Origin: Solidesulfovibrio aerotolerans
GTDB lineage: Bacteria; Desulfobacterota; Desulfovibrionia; Desulfovibrionales; Desulfovibrionaceae
Reading direction: 5' to 3'
NCBI RefSeq assembly: GCF_009856865.1
Contig: NZ_WVUD01000006.1
Coordinates: forward strand, 84,635-148,634
Length of the DNA stretch: 64,000 nt
Part shown: piece after piece, positions 16,577 to 26,317 of the stretch
Position numbering within the stretch: position 1 is the first letter of the stretch
Layout: each line of letters opens with the position of its first letter
Notes under the pieces: generated by a model
What the model was told of the DNA's origin: nothing
The model's input: the letters and a program-made list of their open reading frames with translations, nothing else
The model's database searches: none
Translations under genes and position numbers: made by a program

Positions 16577-17669
16577 AATCGAACTGTACCGGGAAGTCCT
16601 GGAGATCGAGCCCAATTCCAAGGTCTTTTTTCCGCTGGCCCGCCAACTCGCCGAACAGAACCACCAGGACGAGGCCGTTGCCGTCCTGACCCGGGGCATT
16701 GCCTTTCATCCCGACCACCTGGAAGCCAAATTCCTGCTGATCGAACTGCTGACCCGGCAAGGCCGGGAAGAGCAGGCCCAGGAGGTCTTTACCGATGTCG
16801 GGTCCATGCTGTCCCGGTATCCCTCGGTCTGGCTGCTCTGGTCCAAAACCGCCGCTGCCCGGTCCAAAGATCCCTCCCTGGCCATGCTTTTTCTGGCCCA
16901 TTATTTCCAGAACCAGACCCTCACCTGGGCCGATGTCATGGAACGCGGGCTGCAAAGCCTCAGCCAGGCCGCCGGGCAAGCCCGGGAAGCGGACGGGAAC
17001 GATGAGGCCGGGCTGGCCCCGACGCCCCACGGTGTCGCCTCGGTCGAGCCGGCCGCGGCTGCGGCGACCGCTGTCCCGGCCGCCGGCACCGAGCGCGCGT
17101 CCCAGGCGATTTTCCCTTCCGATCCAATCGACGCAGCGGTGTCAGGTGCTCCGGCTGCAACGGTTGCCGCTGCTGCCCCCGCCGCTGCGCCGGTGCAAGC
17201 CGTGTCCGTACCAGAGCCTGCCCCCCAAGCCGTCGGCCACACCGAGCGGGAACCGGCCGACGGGCCTGAACTGCGCGGAGCCCGGGAAGTGCTGGCCCTG
17301 GCCGATATCCTGGATGCCCCGGAAGAACCGGCTGAACGCAGCCGCCCCCGGGCCGCCAAGCCCCGGGAGCAGGCTGTTCGCACCAAGACCATGGCCGCCG
17401 TGCTGGCCGGGCAGGGTGACACAGCCGGGGCCTTGGACATTTACGGCGAATTGCTGGCAACGACCCCGGCCGGTCCCGACCATGCGGAGCTCCTTGGGCT
17501 CATGGCGGCCCTGTCGCCGCCGCGCGATGTGGACGCGGGCGACCCAGGCCTCGAACTTCGGGACGATGCGGCGGCACCGGCGAATCCCCTAGGGCAGAAA
17601 GGCCCGACAAAACTGGTCAGTTTTTTGGAAGCCCTGGCCGGGCGTCTGGAAGCCCGGGCCGGATCGTAA
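16566..17669 (+). CDS. TPR-containing protein with Ala/Pro-rich linker
   Basis: This 367-residue protein has N-terminal tetratricopeptide repeats (about residues 1-100: YREVLEIEPNSKVFFPLARQ and later DEAVAVLTRGIAFHPDHLEA). A long low-complexity Ala/Pro/Val linker spans about 145-250, and a short C-terminal TPR-like segment (VLAGQGDTAGALDIYGELL) lies at about 278-297. It is probably a cytoplasmic scaffold; no signal peptide. It overlaps ftsB by 11 bases, so it is translationally coupled to it and may assist division, which is inference. Confidence 0.75.
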   Translation: MLSKIELYREVLEIEPNSKVFFPLARQLAEQNHQDEAVAVLTRGIAFHPDHLEAKFLLIELLTRQGREEQAQEVFTDVGSMLSRYPSVWLLWSKTAAARSKDPSLAMLFLAHYFQNQTLTWADVMERGLQSLSQAAGQAREADGNDEAGLAPTPHGVASVEPAAAAATAVPAAGTERASQAIFPSDPIDAAVSGAPAATVAAAAPAAAPVQAVSVPEPAPQAVGHTEREPADGPELRGAREVLALADILDAPEEPAERSRPRAAKPREQAVRTKTMAAVLAGQGDTAGALDIYGELLATTPAGPDHAELLGLMAALSPPRDVDAGDPGLELRDDAAAPANPLGQKGPTKLVSFLEALAGRLEARAGS

Positions 17670-17736
17670 CCAAATCCCTGGCGGCAACGCCTGGAAGACT
17701 TCTCCCACCAATCAGGAACATCAAGAGGATACGTCC

Positions 17737-18612
17737 TTGAAACGCACTGCAATTGCGGCCCTGGCGGCCTGCTGCCTTCTCGCTTCCCTGACCGGCTGTG
17801 GCACCATGAAGACCAAATGGCGCGAGACGCGAAAGCTGTATCGCGAATACGTCAACACAGATCCTTCCATTGATTTCAGCGACGAAGGCATTTCCGACAA
17901 GGGCCTGCAGCGTCTGGCCGCGCTGTTTATGCCCGTGGACGAGCGGCTCATGGGCATGATGCGCGCCCTTGGCAGCCAGGACACCCCCCCGGAGCAGGAA
18001 TGGGCGCAAGGGCTGCTCACTTCCTACGACTGGCTCTCGGGCGTCGCCATGGTGGACACCACCGGCCAGGTCATGGGCCAGGTGCCGTCGACCTCCATGC
18101 GCCCGCTTGATTTTACCCCCTTGCTGGAGCAGGCCGAGCGCTACAAGGTCCGCAAGATGGGAGCCCGGGTCGTCACCGACGAAATGGGCACCGTGGTCAT
18201 GGTGGCCGCGCCCTTTTTCAAGGAAAACGAGTGGGCCGGCCTTGTGGTCGCCTTTTTTGATCCGCGAAATCTCGTGCGTTTTTCGCCCAATGCCGATGCT
18301 TTGGTCATTACTTCCACCGAAGGTCTGGTGTGGCCGGGTGCGGGCGGGCAGGGCGAAGGGCTGGCGGCGCTCAAGTGGGCGGAGATCCTTAAGGGCGAGG
18401 TCCAGGGCGACATCCAGGCCGGCGGCGGCCAGTACGTGTGGCAGGCCCGCTATGTCGGCCAGCTCGAACTGATCTATCTCACCGACGCCCGGGAGGCCCG
18501 GGCCCAAAAGCCTGAGCCGCCCAAAAATGCGGCACCGTCCCAGGCCAGCCCGGATATGCCCATTCCCTCGACCCAGCCTTTGTCCCTTCCGGCGGACCCG
18601 AGCGCGCCCTGA
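17737..18612 (+). CDS. Lipoprotein of unknown function
   Basis: The 291-residue protein starts at a TTG (17737) with an AAGAGGA site about six bases upstream. It has a lipoprotein signal peptide with lipobox LTGC (Cys at 21). The mature region (about 75-230) reads like an extracytoplasmic sensory alpha/beta fold (VAMVDTTGQVMGQ, GTVVMVAAPFFKENEWAGLV), reminiscent of a Cache/PAS-like ligand domain but with no signalling domain attached. The C terminus is Pro/Ala-rich. It ends in an intrinsic terminator. Confidence 0.65.
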   Translation: MKRTAIAALAACCLLASLTGCGTMKTKWRETRKLYREYVNTDPSIDFSDEGISDKGLQRLAALFMPVDERLMGMMRALGSQDTPPEQEWAQGLLTSYDWLSGVAMVDTTGQVMGQVPSTSMRPLDFTPLLEQAERYKVRKMGARVVTDEMGTVVMVAAPFFKENEWAGLVVAFFDPRNLVRFSPNADALVITSTEGLVWPGAGGQGEGLAALKWAEILKGEVQGDIQAGGGQYVWQARYVGQLELIYLTDAREARAQKPEPPKNAAPSQASPDMPIPSTQPLSLPADPSAP

Positions 18613-18631
18613 TTGCAACGCCGACTTCTGG

Positions 18632-18664
18632 CCGGCGGTTTCGACCGCCGGCTTTTTTTATTTC
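18632..18664 (+). terminator. Intrinsic terminator after the lipoprotein gene
   Basis: GCCGGCGGT-TTCG-ACCGCCGGC forms a 9-bp stem followed by seven T residues, 20 bases after the stop codon at 18612. Confidence 0.9.
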
Positions 18665-18679
18665 CAACCCCGGAAAATC

Positions 18680-18708
18680 TTGTGGGAATTTCTCGCTGAT
18701 TGTACGAT
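18680..18708 (+). promoter_or_regulatory. Candidate promoter for fbp
   Basis: TTGTGG (18680-18685) and TACGAT (18703-18708) are 17 bases apart, about 70 bases upstream of fbp and just after the previous terminator, so a promoter must lie here. Confidence 0.4.
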
Positions 18709-18780
18709 AGTCAAAGGCCGCATGCCAAACGACCCGCACGCCCAGGCGTGCCCAGGCCATGACGGCGGGAGGAGAAACCT

Positions 18781-19794
18781 ATGCCGCAGATCACTGTCAC
18801 CGAACACCTGCTGTTGCACCAGAAAGAATCCCCCATGGCCTCCGGCCGGTTCACCCGGTTGCTCAACGATCTCATCCTGGCCGCCAAGATCATTTCCCGG
18901 GAGGTGCGCAAGGCCGGCCTGGTCGATGTTCTGGGTTTTACCGGCGAGATCAATGTCCAGGGCGAAGAGGTCCAAAAGCTCGACGAATACGCCAACAAGG
19001 TGCTCATCCACCGCATGGAGCGGGCCGGCGTGCTGTGCGCCATCGCGTCCGAAGAAAACGCCGATCTGGTGGCCATCCCGGATCAGTTCCCCAAGGGCGA
19101 CTATTTCCTCATTTTCGATCCCCTGGACGGGTCGTCCAACATCGACGCCAACGTCAATGTCGGCACCATCTTTTCCATCTACCGCGTCCCCGACGGCTGC
19201 TCCGGCGACAACCTGTGCGATCTGCTCATGGCCGGGGCCAAGCAGGTGGCGGCCGGCTACTTCCTGTACGGCACCTCCACCATGATGGTGTACACCACCG
19301 GCCGGGGCGTGCACGGCTTCACCCTCGACCCCAGCGTCGGGGAATTCCTGCTGTCCCATCCCGACATCCGTACCCCGGAAACCGGCAAGATTTATTCCGT
19401 CAACGAGGCCTACTGGTCCTACTGGGACGAACCGACCCGCGAAATCGTTACGGCCTTCAAAGGCACGGACAATCCCAGGGGAAAGCCGTACGGCGGCCGC
19501 TATATCGGTTCCCTGGTGGCCGATTTCCACCGCAATCTGCTCTACGGCGGCATTTTCCTCTATCCGGCCGACCGGCGCGATCCCACCAAGCCCACCGGCA
19601 AGCTGCGGCTTTTGTGCGAGGCCAACCCCCTGGCCTTCGTCATCACCCAGGCCGGGGGTGCCGCCACCGACGGCGAGCGCGACATCCTGTCCATTGTGCC
19701 GGATGATCTGCACCAGCGGGTGCCGCTGTTTATCGGCAGCAAAAACGACGTGGCCAAAGTCATGGAAATCTACGGCCGGAACCGACCGGCCTGA
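18781..19794 (+). CDS. fbp: Fructose-1,6-bisphosphatase class I
   Basis: Fbp hydrolyses fructose 1,6-bisphosphate in gluconeogenesis. The 337-residue product matches class I length. It shows the metal-binding [10 protein letters not shown] at 113-122, Glu in SEENAD near 90, the [10 protein letters not shown] stretch near 165-175, and [15 protein letters not shown] near 239. The upstream AGGAG-type site fits the ATG at 18781. tsaD starts seven bases after its stop, so the two are cotranscribed. Confidence 0.95.
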   Translation: MPQITVTEHLLLHQKESPMASGRFTRLLNDLILAAKIISREVRKAGLVDVLGFTGEINVQGEEVQKLDEYANKVLIHRMERAGVLCAIASEENADLVAIPDQFPKGDYFLIFDPLDGSSNIDANVNVGTIFSIYRVPDGCSGDNLCDLLMAGAKQVAAGYFLYGTSTMMVYTTGRGVHGFTLDPSVGEFLLSHPDIRTPETGKIYSVNEAYWSYWDEPTREIVTAFKGTDNPRGKPYGGRYIGSLVADFHRNLLYGGIFLYPADRRDPTKPTGKLRLLCEANPLAFVITQAGGAATDGERDILSIVPDDLHQRVPLFIGSKNDVAKVMEIYGRNRPA

Positions 19795-19800
19795 TTGTCC

Positions 19801-20916
19801 ATGCTGTGCCTTGGCATTGAGACCTCCTGCGACGAGACGGCCGTGGCCCTTTGCGACGACGGCCGTCCGGTGCTGGAAAAATTGGCTTCCCAGGCCCGGT
19901 TGCACGCTGTTTTTGGCGGCGTGGTGCCGGAGTTGGCCTCACGGGAACATCTGCGCTGCCTGGGGCCGCTTTTGGACGCGCTTTTCGCCGAGTCCGGCCT
20001 GACCCTGGCGGCGGTGGACGCCGTGGCCGTGGCCCGGGGGCCGGGGTTGCTTGGCAGCCTGCTCGTGGGACTGGCCGCAGCCAAGGGATTGTGCCTGGGG
20101 GCCGGCAAGCCGCTGATTGGCGTGGACCACCTCCACGCCCACTTGATGGCCGCAACCCTTGGCCGCGCGGTGGCCTATCCGGCCCTGGGGCTGCTGGTCT
20201 CGGGCGGGCATACCCAGATCGTGCGCCTGGATGGCCCGCTGGCCATGACCGTCCTTGGCCGCACCATCGACGACGCGGCCGGCGAGGCCTTTGACAAGGC
20301 GGCCAAGTCGCTCAACCTGCCGTATCCGGGCGGTGTCTATATTGACGTGCTCGGCCGGGGCATTGCCCCTGACCGCACGCTCTTTCCGCGCCCGTATCTT
20401 GACAACGACCATCTCAATTTCAGTTTCAGCGGCTTAAAAACCGCCGTGGCCGCCTACGTGGCCGCCCATCCCGAACTGCGCACCCCGGCCATGCCCGACG
20501 CCGTCGGCCCCATCGACCCCGAGGCCTGGCCCATGGCCTTGCGCCGGGTTTGCGCTTCGCTCAATTTTGCCATAGCCGAAACGCTGCGGGTCAAGCTTGT
20601 GCGGGCCATGGACGGGCAACCGGCCCCGGTTGCCTCCCTGTTGGCTGCCGGCGGGGTGGCCGCCAACGGCCCCATCCGGGCCATGCTGGCCGAGGTGGCC
20701 GCCCGACGCCGCGTGCCGCTGTATCTGCCCGAGCCTGTTCTTTGTGCCGACAACGCCACCATGATCGCGGCCACGGGCTGTTTGCTGGGCCGGGCCGGTC
20801 TGACCCACGATCTGTCCCTGGCCCCCATTCCCCGGGGGCGAAAGGTGCCCTGGGACTACCAAACCGCACCGCCTGCAGCGGCGGGATCGGTTGACAGCCG
20901 GTCCGTGCCGCAATAG
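19801..20916 (+). CDS. tsaD: tRNA N6-adenosine threonylcarbamoyltransferase
   Basis: TsaD transfers the threonylcarbamoyl group to A37 of ANN-decoding tRNAs. The 371-residue protein starts LGIETSCDET, has the metal-binding HxxxH pair in DHLHAH (His110, His114), SGGHTQ near 139-144, and GGVAAN in the nucleotide-binding part near 290, all diagnostic. ATG at 19801 was chosen; a TTG two codons upstream abuts the fbp stop. Partners TsaB, TsaC and TsaE are not in this window. Confidence 0.95.
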   Translation: MLCLGIETSCDETAVALCDDGRPVLEKLASQARLHAVFGGVVPELASREHLRCLGPLLDALFAESGLTLAAVDAVAVARGPGLLGSLLVGLAAAKGLCLGAGKPLIGVDHLHAHLMAATLGRAVAYPALGLLVSGGHTQIVRLDGPLAMTVLGRTIDDAAGEAFDKAAKSLNLPYPGGVYIDVLGRGIAPDRTLFPRPYLDNDHLNFSFSGLKTAVAAYVAAHPELRTPAMPDAVGPIDPEAWPMALRRVCASLNFAIAETLRVKLVRAMDGQPAPVASLLAAGGVAANGPIRAMLAEVAARRRVPLYLPEPVLCADNATMIAATGCLLGRAGLTHDLSLAPIPRGRKVPWDYQTAPPAAAGSVDSRSVPQ

Positions 20917-21038
20917 GTTTAAAAAATTACGGACCCTGCTCCCGAGGTTCCCGGCGGCCTTGTTGCGGCCGCGTTGCCAACGAACAGCAAAAACCCGGCC
21001 GCCCTGCGGTCGGCCAAGACACCGAAAGGAGTGCATCC

Positions 21039-21359
21039 ATGGCCATCCAACTGAGCGACGCCAACTTCGAAGCCGAAGCCCTGCAGTGCGACCTGCCCGT
21101 CCTGGTGGATTTCTGGGCCCCCTGGTGCGGACCCTGCCGCGCCATGGGACCGGTCATTGACGAGCTGGCCAACGAATATACCGGCCAGGTCAAAGTGGCC
21201 AAAATGAACGTGGACGAGAATCCCAGCACCCCGAGCAAGTACGGCATCCGCGCCATCCCCACCCTGATCCTCTTCAAGGGCGGCGAAGTGGTGGAGCAGA
21301 TCACCGGTGCGGTGTCCAAAAGCAGCATCAAGGAAATGCTGACCCAGAAGGCGATCTAG
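21039..21359 (+). CDS. trxA: Thioredoxin
   Basis: This 106-residue thioredoxin has the WCGPC active site (Cys30, Cys33), DFWAPW before it and cis-Pro in RAIPTL at about residue 75. It is the cytoplasmic disulfide reductant recycled by the next gene, four bases away. An AAAGGAG site precedes the ATG. The 122-base gap after tsaD probably contains its promoter, though no clear boxes are visible. Confidence 0.97.
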   Translation: MAIQLSDANFEAEALQCDLPVLVDFWAPWCGPCRAMGPVIDELANEYTGQVKVAKMNVDENPSTPSKYGIRAIPTLILFKGGEVVEQITGAVSKSSIKEMLTQKAI

Positions 21360-21362
21360 TCC

Positions 21363-22292
21363 ATGAAACGGTACGACGCCGTCGTGATCGGGGGCGGTCC
21401 GGCTGGCATAACGGCCGCCCTGTATCTGGCCCGGTCCGACGTGTCCGTGGCGCTGGTGGAAAAACTCTCGCCGGGCGGCCAGATGCTCATGACCCATCTG
21501 ATCGAGAATTATCCCGGTTTCCCTGAGGGAATCGAGGGCTGGAAGCTGGCCGACGCCATGGCCGCCCATCTGGGCCATTACGAGATCGACCGGATCAATG
21601 ACGAGGTTTCGGCCATTGACTCTGCCGACGGCCTCCACCGTATCCATGTGGGCGGCGAGGTCGTCGAGGCCAAGGCCGTGATCCTGTGCACCGGTGCCCG
21701 GTACAAACGGGTGGGCATTCCGGGCGAGAAGGAATTCGTCGGCCGGGGCGTGTCCTATTGTGCCCTTTGCGACGGGAACTTTTTCCGGGGGCAGACCGTG
21801 GCCGTCATCGGCGGCGGTAACTCGGCCCTGGAAGAATCCCTCTACCTGTCCCGGCTGGTCAAAAAACTCTACCTCATCCACCGCCGCGACGATTTTCGTG
21901 GCCAGAAATGCTTTCAGGACCGCTGTTTCTCCAGTCCGGTCATCGAAGTGCTGCGCTCGACGGTCGTGTGCTCCATCTCTGGTGGGGACGGCGTGACCGG
22001 CATCGAGGTGCGCGACGTCAAATCCGGCGAATGCAGGACCTTGCCTGTCGATGGCGTGTTCGTGTTCGTGGGCTTTGAACCCCAGGGAGACTTTTATCCC
22101 CGGGGCCTGACCCGTGACGATCAGGGTTTTATCCTGGCCGATGCGGAGATGCGCACCAGCATCGACGGCATGTTCGCCGCTGGCGATATCCGATCCAAAT
22201 CCTGCCGCCAGGTGGCCACGGCCGTCGGTGACGGCGCTGTCGCCGCCCATGCGGCGTACGCCTACATCAGTACGCGGTTTCCGCAAGGCTGA
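21363..22292 (+). CDS. trxB: Thioredoxin reductase
   Basis: The 309-residue flavoprotein has the FAD-binding GGGPAGITAA (10-19), the redox pair CALC (Cys133, Cys136), and the nucleotide-binding GGGNSALE (about 150-157), followed by HRRDDFRGQK, a basic patch of the kind that holds the NADPH phosphate. It ends with the FAD-binding FAAGDIR at about 275. It transfers electrons to TrxA, encoded immediately upstream. CALC replaces the commoner CATC/CAVC, a tolerated variation. A terminator follows. Confidence 0.95.
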   Translation: MKRYDAVVIGGGPAGITAALYLARSDVSVALVEKLSPGGQMLMTHLIENYPGFPEGIEGWKLADAMAAHLGHYEIDRINDEVSAIDSADGLHRIHVGGEVVEAKAVILCTGARYKRVGIPGEKEFVGRGVSYCALCDGNFFRGQTVAVIGGGNSALEESLYLSRLVKKLYLIHRRDDFRGQKCFQDRCFSSPVIEVLRSTVVCSISGGDGVTGIEVRDVKSGECRTLPVDGVFVFVGFEPQGDFYPRGLTRDDQGFILADAEMRTSIDGMFAAGDIRSKSCRQVATAVGDGAVAAHAAYAYISTRFPQG

Positions 22293-22295
22293 CAC

Positions 22296-22351
22296 CCGGA
22301 CCCGTCAGGCCATGCCGCCCAGGCGGCGGGCCGGATGGGTTCGGCTTTTTT
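22296..22351 (+). terminator. Branched terminator after trxA-trxB
   Basis: CCGGACCC (22296-22303) pairs with GGGTTCGG (22337-22344, including a G-U pair). It encloses an inner GGCC-ATGCCGCC/GGCGGCGGGCC helix and is followed by CTTTTTT. Placed four bases after the trxB stop. Confidence 0.7.
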
Positions 22352-22481
22352 ACGTTGTGCCCGTCTGGGCCATTTGGTAAGAGGACGCGCATCGAGACGC
22401 CGGGACTGTTCGCCGCATCTGGCAACGTCCCGTACGCCGCATGGCGCCCGGCCAGGACCGGGCCATATCCGGGAATATACC

Positions 22482-23219
22482 ATGAATGTGATGTTGCGCC
22501 GTTTTCTGCCCTTGGGCTGCCTGCTGCTGTTTCTTGGCGGCTGCGCCGGCTTGGTCGATTACTACTTCCTGCCGCCGCCCGAGGACACCGCTCAAGAGCT
22601 CTACGAAGCCGGGCGCCAATCCATGTCGGAGAAAGACTACTACGGGGCCGTGGGCTATTTCATGAAGCTCAAGGACCGCTACCCGTTTAGCCCCTACACC
22701 CCCATGGGCACCGTGGCTCTGGCTGATGCCTACTTCCTTACCGAAGAATATGGCATGGCAGCCGAGACTTACAAGGAATTCGAGTCGGTGCACCCGCGCA
22801 GCGAAGAAATTCCCTACGTCCTTTACCAGATCGGCGTTTCCAATTTCAAGCGCTCCGAATCCATCGACATGCCCCAGAACAACCTCCAGGAAGCCATCCA
22901 GTATTTCTATCTGCTGGAACAGACCTTCCCGGACACCGACTACGGCAAGGAAGCGGCCGATTACATCCGCCGTTGCCGCAAGCGCATGGCCGAACATGAG
23001 CTTTTTGTGGCCGACTTCTACTGGCGTACCAGCCAGTACGGAGCAGCCTGGAAGCGCTACATGTACACGGTGGAAAACTTTAAGGAACTTGAGGAAGTCA
23101 TCGAATACGCCAAGCTGCGTTCCGAGCTGTCCTACCTTGAATACCAAAAGACCCTGACCGAATCCGAACGCCAGGCCATCGAAGGCAGTTGGAAACACTG
23201 GGCCAAACGCTGGTTGTAA
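22482..23219 (+). CDS. bamD: Outer membrane assembly lipoprotein BamD
   Basis: BamD is the essential TPR lipoprotein partner of BamA in beta-barrel insertion. The 245-residue product has a signal peptide with lipobox LGGC (Cys about 20). Five TPR units follow (AQELYEAGRQSMSEKDYYGA, then YPFSPYTPMGTVALADAYF and so on), in the usual BamD order. ATG at 22482 gives the signal peptide directly; upstream in-frame codons are spurious. Monocistronic, with terminators on both sides. Confidence 0.93.
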   Translation: MNVMLRRFLPLGCLLLFLGGCAGLVDYYFLPPPEDTAQELYEAGRQSMSEKDYYGAVGYFMKLKDRYPFSPYTPMGTVALADAYFLTEEYGMAAETYKEFESVHPRSEEIPYVLYQIGVSNFKRSESIDMPQNNLQEAIQYFYLLEQTFPDTDYGKEAADYIRRCRKRMAEHELFVADFYWRTSQYGAAWKRYMYTVENFKELEEVIEYAKLRSELSYLEYQKTLTESERQAIEGSWKHWAKRWL

Positions 23220-23265
23220 TGACCCGCCCCTGGAGAACCCGTATTTCCAGGGAAATCCGGCAGCA

Positions 23266-23297
23266 AAACGGGGTGGCCTGCCGCCCCGTTTGTGTTT
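23266..23297 (+). terminator. Intrinsic terminator after bamD
   Basis: AAACGGGG (23266-23273) pairs with CCCCGTTT (23284-23291) around an inner GGC/GCC pair, followed by GTGTTT. The T-run is weak but the position fits. Confidence 0.7.
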
Positions 23298-23313
23298 GCC
23301 AGGCAGGACAGCC

Positions 23314-24210
23314 ATGAACCCTCCGGCTTCCCTTTCCCCAGGCCAGTGGCCAATGGCCATGGAACAGGGCCGCGTTGCCGATGCGGCCTTTGCCGCGGCC
23401 TATGCCCGTTCAACCGATCTGCAGCGCGCCTGGACCAAAACCGGTCTGGCCGCTGTCTTTGCCGCGCTTGGCGGCCCGATGCCGGCCAGCCGGCAACGGC
23501 GCGAGGTTCTCGGCCACGATCTCGATCTGACCGCAGCCGACGCCCCGCTGGACTATGTCATTGTCCTTTGCGGCCGGGATTTCCTGTCGCCGGCCCGACT
23601 GGTTGCGGCCGTGGTCCCGGCCCTGTGCGCCCGGGCCCGCGATGTTGCCGCCGTGCGGGTGGGCGGTGCCTGGCCCAAGCCGCTTTTGACCGCGCTGGAA
23701 CTGTGCGGCGTAGAAACTGCCTGCCGCGTCACCTCCCGCGACCTGACCGGACTTTGGGCCGAGCTGCCGTCCAAGGGCAGGGGGGCGGTGGTGGTTCTGG
23801 GCGACGTGGCCCTGCCGGCCGGACTGCCGGCGGCCCTGGCGGTCCACACCGCCCGCATTGCCGGTCGAGCCGGTATTTTTGACCGGGATGGCACCGGCTT
23901 TGACGCCGACGCCCTTTCTTTTGCCCACCCGGACATGGCTTTTTTTGCCCACAGCGGGCCGTGCCCCGAGCTGCCGTCCTTTGCCGCCGGCCAGGGCGAT
24001 CTGGCCCAGGCGGCCGCATGCGGCTACGATGTCGTGTACGCGGCCTCGGATCAGTTGCCCCAGGCGCTGGCGGTTGCGCCCCTGGCCCTTGGCCCTGGCC
24101 GGGAGACCTTCTGGCTGTGGCCCCAGTTGCCCCCGCAAGTCCTGCGTGTTCGCCGGTTGGGCGCTGCCGTGGCGGCCCTCGAGGCCGAACCGGCCCCGCA
24201 AAACGATTGA
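23314..24210 (+). CDS. Hypothetical protein, possibly a degenerate histidinol-dehydrogenase-like fold
   Basis: I cannot assign this 298-residue cytoplasmic protein firmly. The middle section (about residues 78-165: [20 protein letters not shown], then [17 protein letters not shown] and GAVVVLGD) follows the pattern of the first Rossmann half of histidinol dehydrogenase. The catalytic His/Glu segments of HisD are not visible, so enzymatic activity is doubtful. It precedes the EF-G-like gene by 41 bases and may be cotranscribed with it. The similarity was noted by eye only. Confidence 0.5.
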   Translation: MNPPASLSPGQWPMAMEQGRVADAAFAAAYARSTDLQRAWTKTGLAAVFAALGGPMPASRQRREVLGHDLDLTAADAPLDYVIVLCGRDFLSPARLVAAVVPALCARARDVAAVRVGGAWPKPLLTALELCGVETACRVTSRDLTGLWAELPSKGRGAVVVLGDVALPAGLPAALAVHTARIAGRAGIFDRDGTGFDADALSFAHPDMAFFAHSGPCPELPSFAAGQGDLAQAAACGYDVVYAASDQLPQALAVAPLALGPGRETFWLWPQLPPQVLRVRRLGAAVAALEAEPAPQND

Positions 24211-24251
24211 TTTTTGCCCGACGCAACCCTCTCCAACCCATCGGAGCGAGC

Positions 24252-26303
24252 ATGAGCGCCAAAAAGGGCATCAAGAAAAGCCGGCTGGCCAGTCTGCGCA
24301 ACATCGGTATCATCGCCCATATCGACGCCGGCAAAACCACGCTGACCGAGCGCATTCTCTATTTTTCCGGCCGCATCCACCGCATGGGCGAGGTCCACGA
24401 CGGCACCGCCACCATGGATTTCATGCCCGAGGAGCAGGAGCGCGGCATCACCATCACCTCGGCCTGCACCACCTGCGCCTGGAAAGACCATCAAATCAAT
24501 ATCATCGACACCCCGGGCCATGTGGACTTCACCATCGAGGTGGAGCGCTCGCTGCGGGTGCTCGACGGCGCGGTGGGGGTCTTTTGCGCTGTCTCCGGGG
24601 TGGAGCCGCAGTCTGAAACCGTGTGGCGGCAGTCGGTGGCCTATGGCGTGCCCAAGCTGGCGGTAATCAATAAGCTCGACAGGCCCGGAGCCGATTTTGA
24701 GGCTGTCCTGGCCGCCATTCGCGAAAAGTTGCGGGCCAATCCCGTGGCTGTGACCATCCCGGTGGGGCAGGGACCGGAACTGGCCGGCATCATTGATCTG
24801 GTCACCATGGAAAGGCTGCACTTCGAGACGGGCGGCGGCAGCGGGGAAGTCCGGCGCGCCGCGCTTACGCCGGCTGAGGCCGAACTGGCCGGCCCGTGGC
24901 GGGAGAAGCTGGTGGAGGCGGCCTGCGAATACGACGAGGAACTCGTTACCGCCTATCTTTCCGGCGACCCCATTGACGCCGCCGCCCTGGTTGCCGCTGT
25001 GCGCCGGGGGGTGATCGGCCAATCCCTGGTCCCGGTCTTTGCCGCTTCGGCGCTGAAAAACATCGGCGTCCAGCCGGTGCTCGACGGTGTGCTGGCCTAT
25101 CTGCCAAGCCCGCTGGATCGCGAAGGCGCGGTGGGGATCGATCCCGACACCAAGAGTGCAATCACCTTTCCCCCGGACACTGCTGCCCCGCTGGCGGCCC
25201 TGGTTTTCAAGGTCAGCATGGAGACGGGTCGGCGCCAGGTCTTTGCCCGGGTTTATTCCGGTCGCCTCGAAGCCGGCAAGGACGTGTACAACGCCACCCG
25301 GGGCGAAATCGAACGTCCGGCGCGGCTCTTTCATCTCCATGCCGGCCACCGTGAAAAGGCCGAAATCGCCGAGCCGGGCGAAATCGTCGCCATCGCCGGC
25401 CTGCGCCGGGCCGCCACCGGCGATACGTTGTGTGCCCGGGAAACCCCTATTTTGCTCGAAACCATCGCCGGCTACAAACCGGTCATCAGTTTGGCGCTTG
25501 AGCCGCGAAACGCCGAGGAGACCGAACGCCTCCAAGAAGTCCTCGACAAACTGACCGAAGAAGACCCCACCCTGACGCTCACCCACGACGTCGATACCGG
25601 CCAGATGATTCTGTCCGGCATGGGGGAACTGCATCTCGATGTGGTCCTGGAGCGGGCGCGCCGGGAATACGGCGTCGCGCCCCGGGCCGGCAAGCCGCAG
25701 GTGGTCTATCAGGAAACGGTCACGGCCCAAGGGACGGGCGAGGGCGAATTCGAGCGGGAACTGGGCGAGCGGATACACCACGGCAAGGTGACGCTGACGG
25801 TTTCGCCGCTGCCCCGGGAGGCCGGGCGCGAGATTGTTTTTACCATCGACCGCCAAGCCTATCCGCCGGCCTGGAGTGCTGCCATGGCCGAGGGGCTGGA
25901 AGACGGCCTGCAAAGCGGACCGCTGGCCGGACATCCGGTCCAGGACGTTTTGGTACAGGTGACGGGCCTTTTCCCGGTCGAGGGCAAGACCACGGATGTG
26001 GGCTGCCGCATGGCTGCCAGCCAAGCCCTCAAGGCGGCCCTGGCCGCTGGCCGGCCGGCTTTGCTGGAGCCCCTTATGGAACTGGAGATCGGCGTCCCGG
26101 ATGCCTTTGTCGGCGACGTGGCCGGGCTGCTGGGGGCCAAGGGAGCCAAGATCGAGAATCTGGTGGACCGGGGTGGGCACAAGACCATCACGGCCTTGGC
26201 TCCCTTGCGCCGGATGTTCGGGTTTTCTACCGATCTGCGCTCGGCCACCCAGGGCCGGGCCGGGATGACCATGCGTTTTCTCAAATTCGACCTGCTGCAA
26301 TAG
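24252..26303 (+). CDS. Elongation factor G-like GTPase (EF-G 2 type)
   Basis: The 683-residue protein has the EF-G architecture: G domain with AHIDAGKTT (22-30), RGITITSA (switch I region), DTPGHVDF (86-93) and NKLD near 141, then domains II-V with GMGELHLDV in domain III. It lies alone, not in the str operon with rpsL, rpsG and tuf, and its sequence is the divergent EF-G2/FusA2 type, so it is probably a paralogue with a specialised translation or ribosome-recycling role. ATG at 24252 follows GGAGCGAG. GTPase identity is sure; functional subclass is inference. Confidence 0.88.
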   Translation: MSAKKGIKKSRLASLRNIGIIAHIDAGKTTLTERILYFSGRIHRMGEVHDGTATMDFMPEEQERGITITSACTTCAWKDHQINIIDTPGHVDFTIEVERSLRVLDGAVGVFCAVSGVEPQSETVWRQSVAYGVPKLAVINKLDRPGADFEAVLAAIREKLRANPVAVTIPVGQGPELAGIIDLVTMERLHFETGGGSGEVRRAALTPAEAELAGPWREKLVEAACEYDEELVTAYLSGDPIDAAALVAAVRRGVIGQSLVPVFAASALKNIGVQPVLDGVLAYLPSPLDREGAVGIDPDTKSAITFPPDTAAPLAALVFKVSMETGRRQVFARVYSGRLEAGKDVYNATRGEIERPARLFHLHAGHREKAEIAEPGEIVAIAGLRRAATGDTLCARETPILLETIAGYKPVISLALEPRNAEETERLQEVLDKLTEEDPTLTLTHDVDTGQMILSGMGELHLDVVLERARREYGVAPRAGKPQVVYQETVTAQGTGEGEFERELGERIHHGKVTLTVSPLPREAGREIVFTIDRQAYPPAWSAAMAEGLEDGLQSGPLAGHPVQDVLVQVTGLFPVEGKTTDVGCRMAASQALKAALAAGRPALLEPLMELEIGVPDAFVGDVAGLLGAKGAKIENLVDRGGHKTITALAPLRRMFGFSTDLRSATQGRAGMTMRFLKFDLLQ

Positions 26304-26317
26304 CTTCGCGAGAGTCC

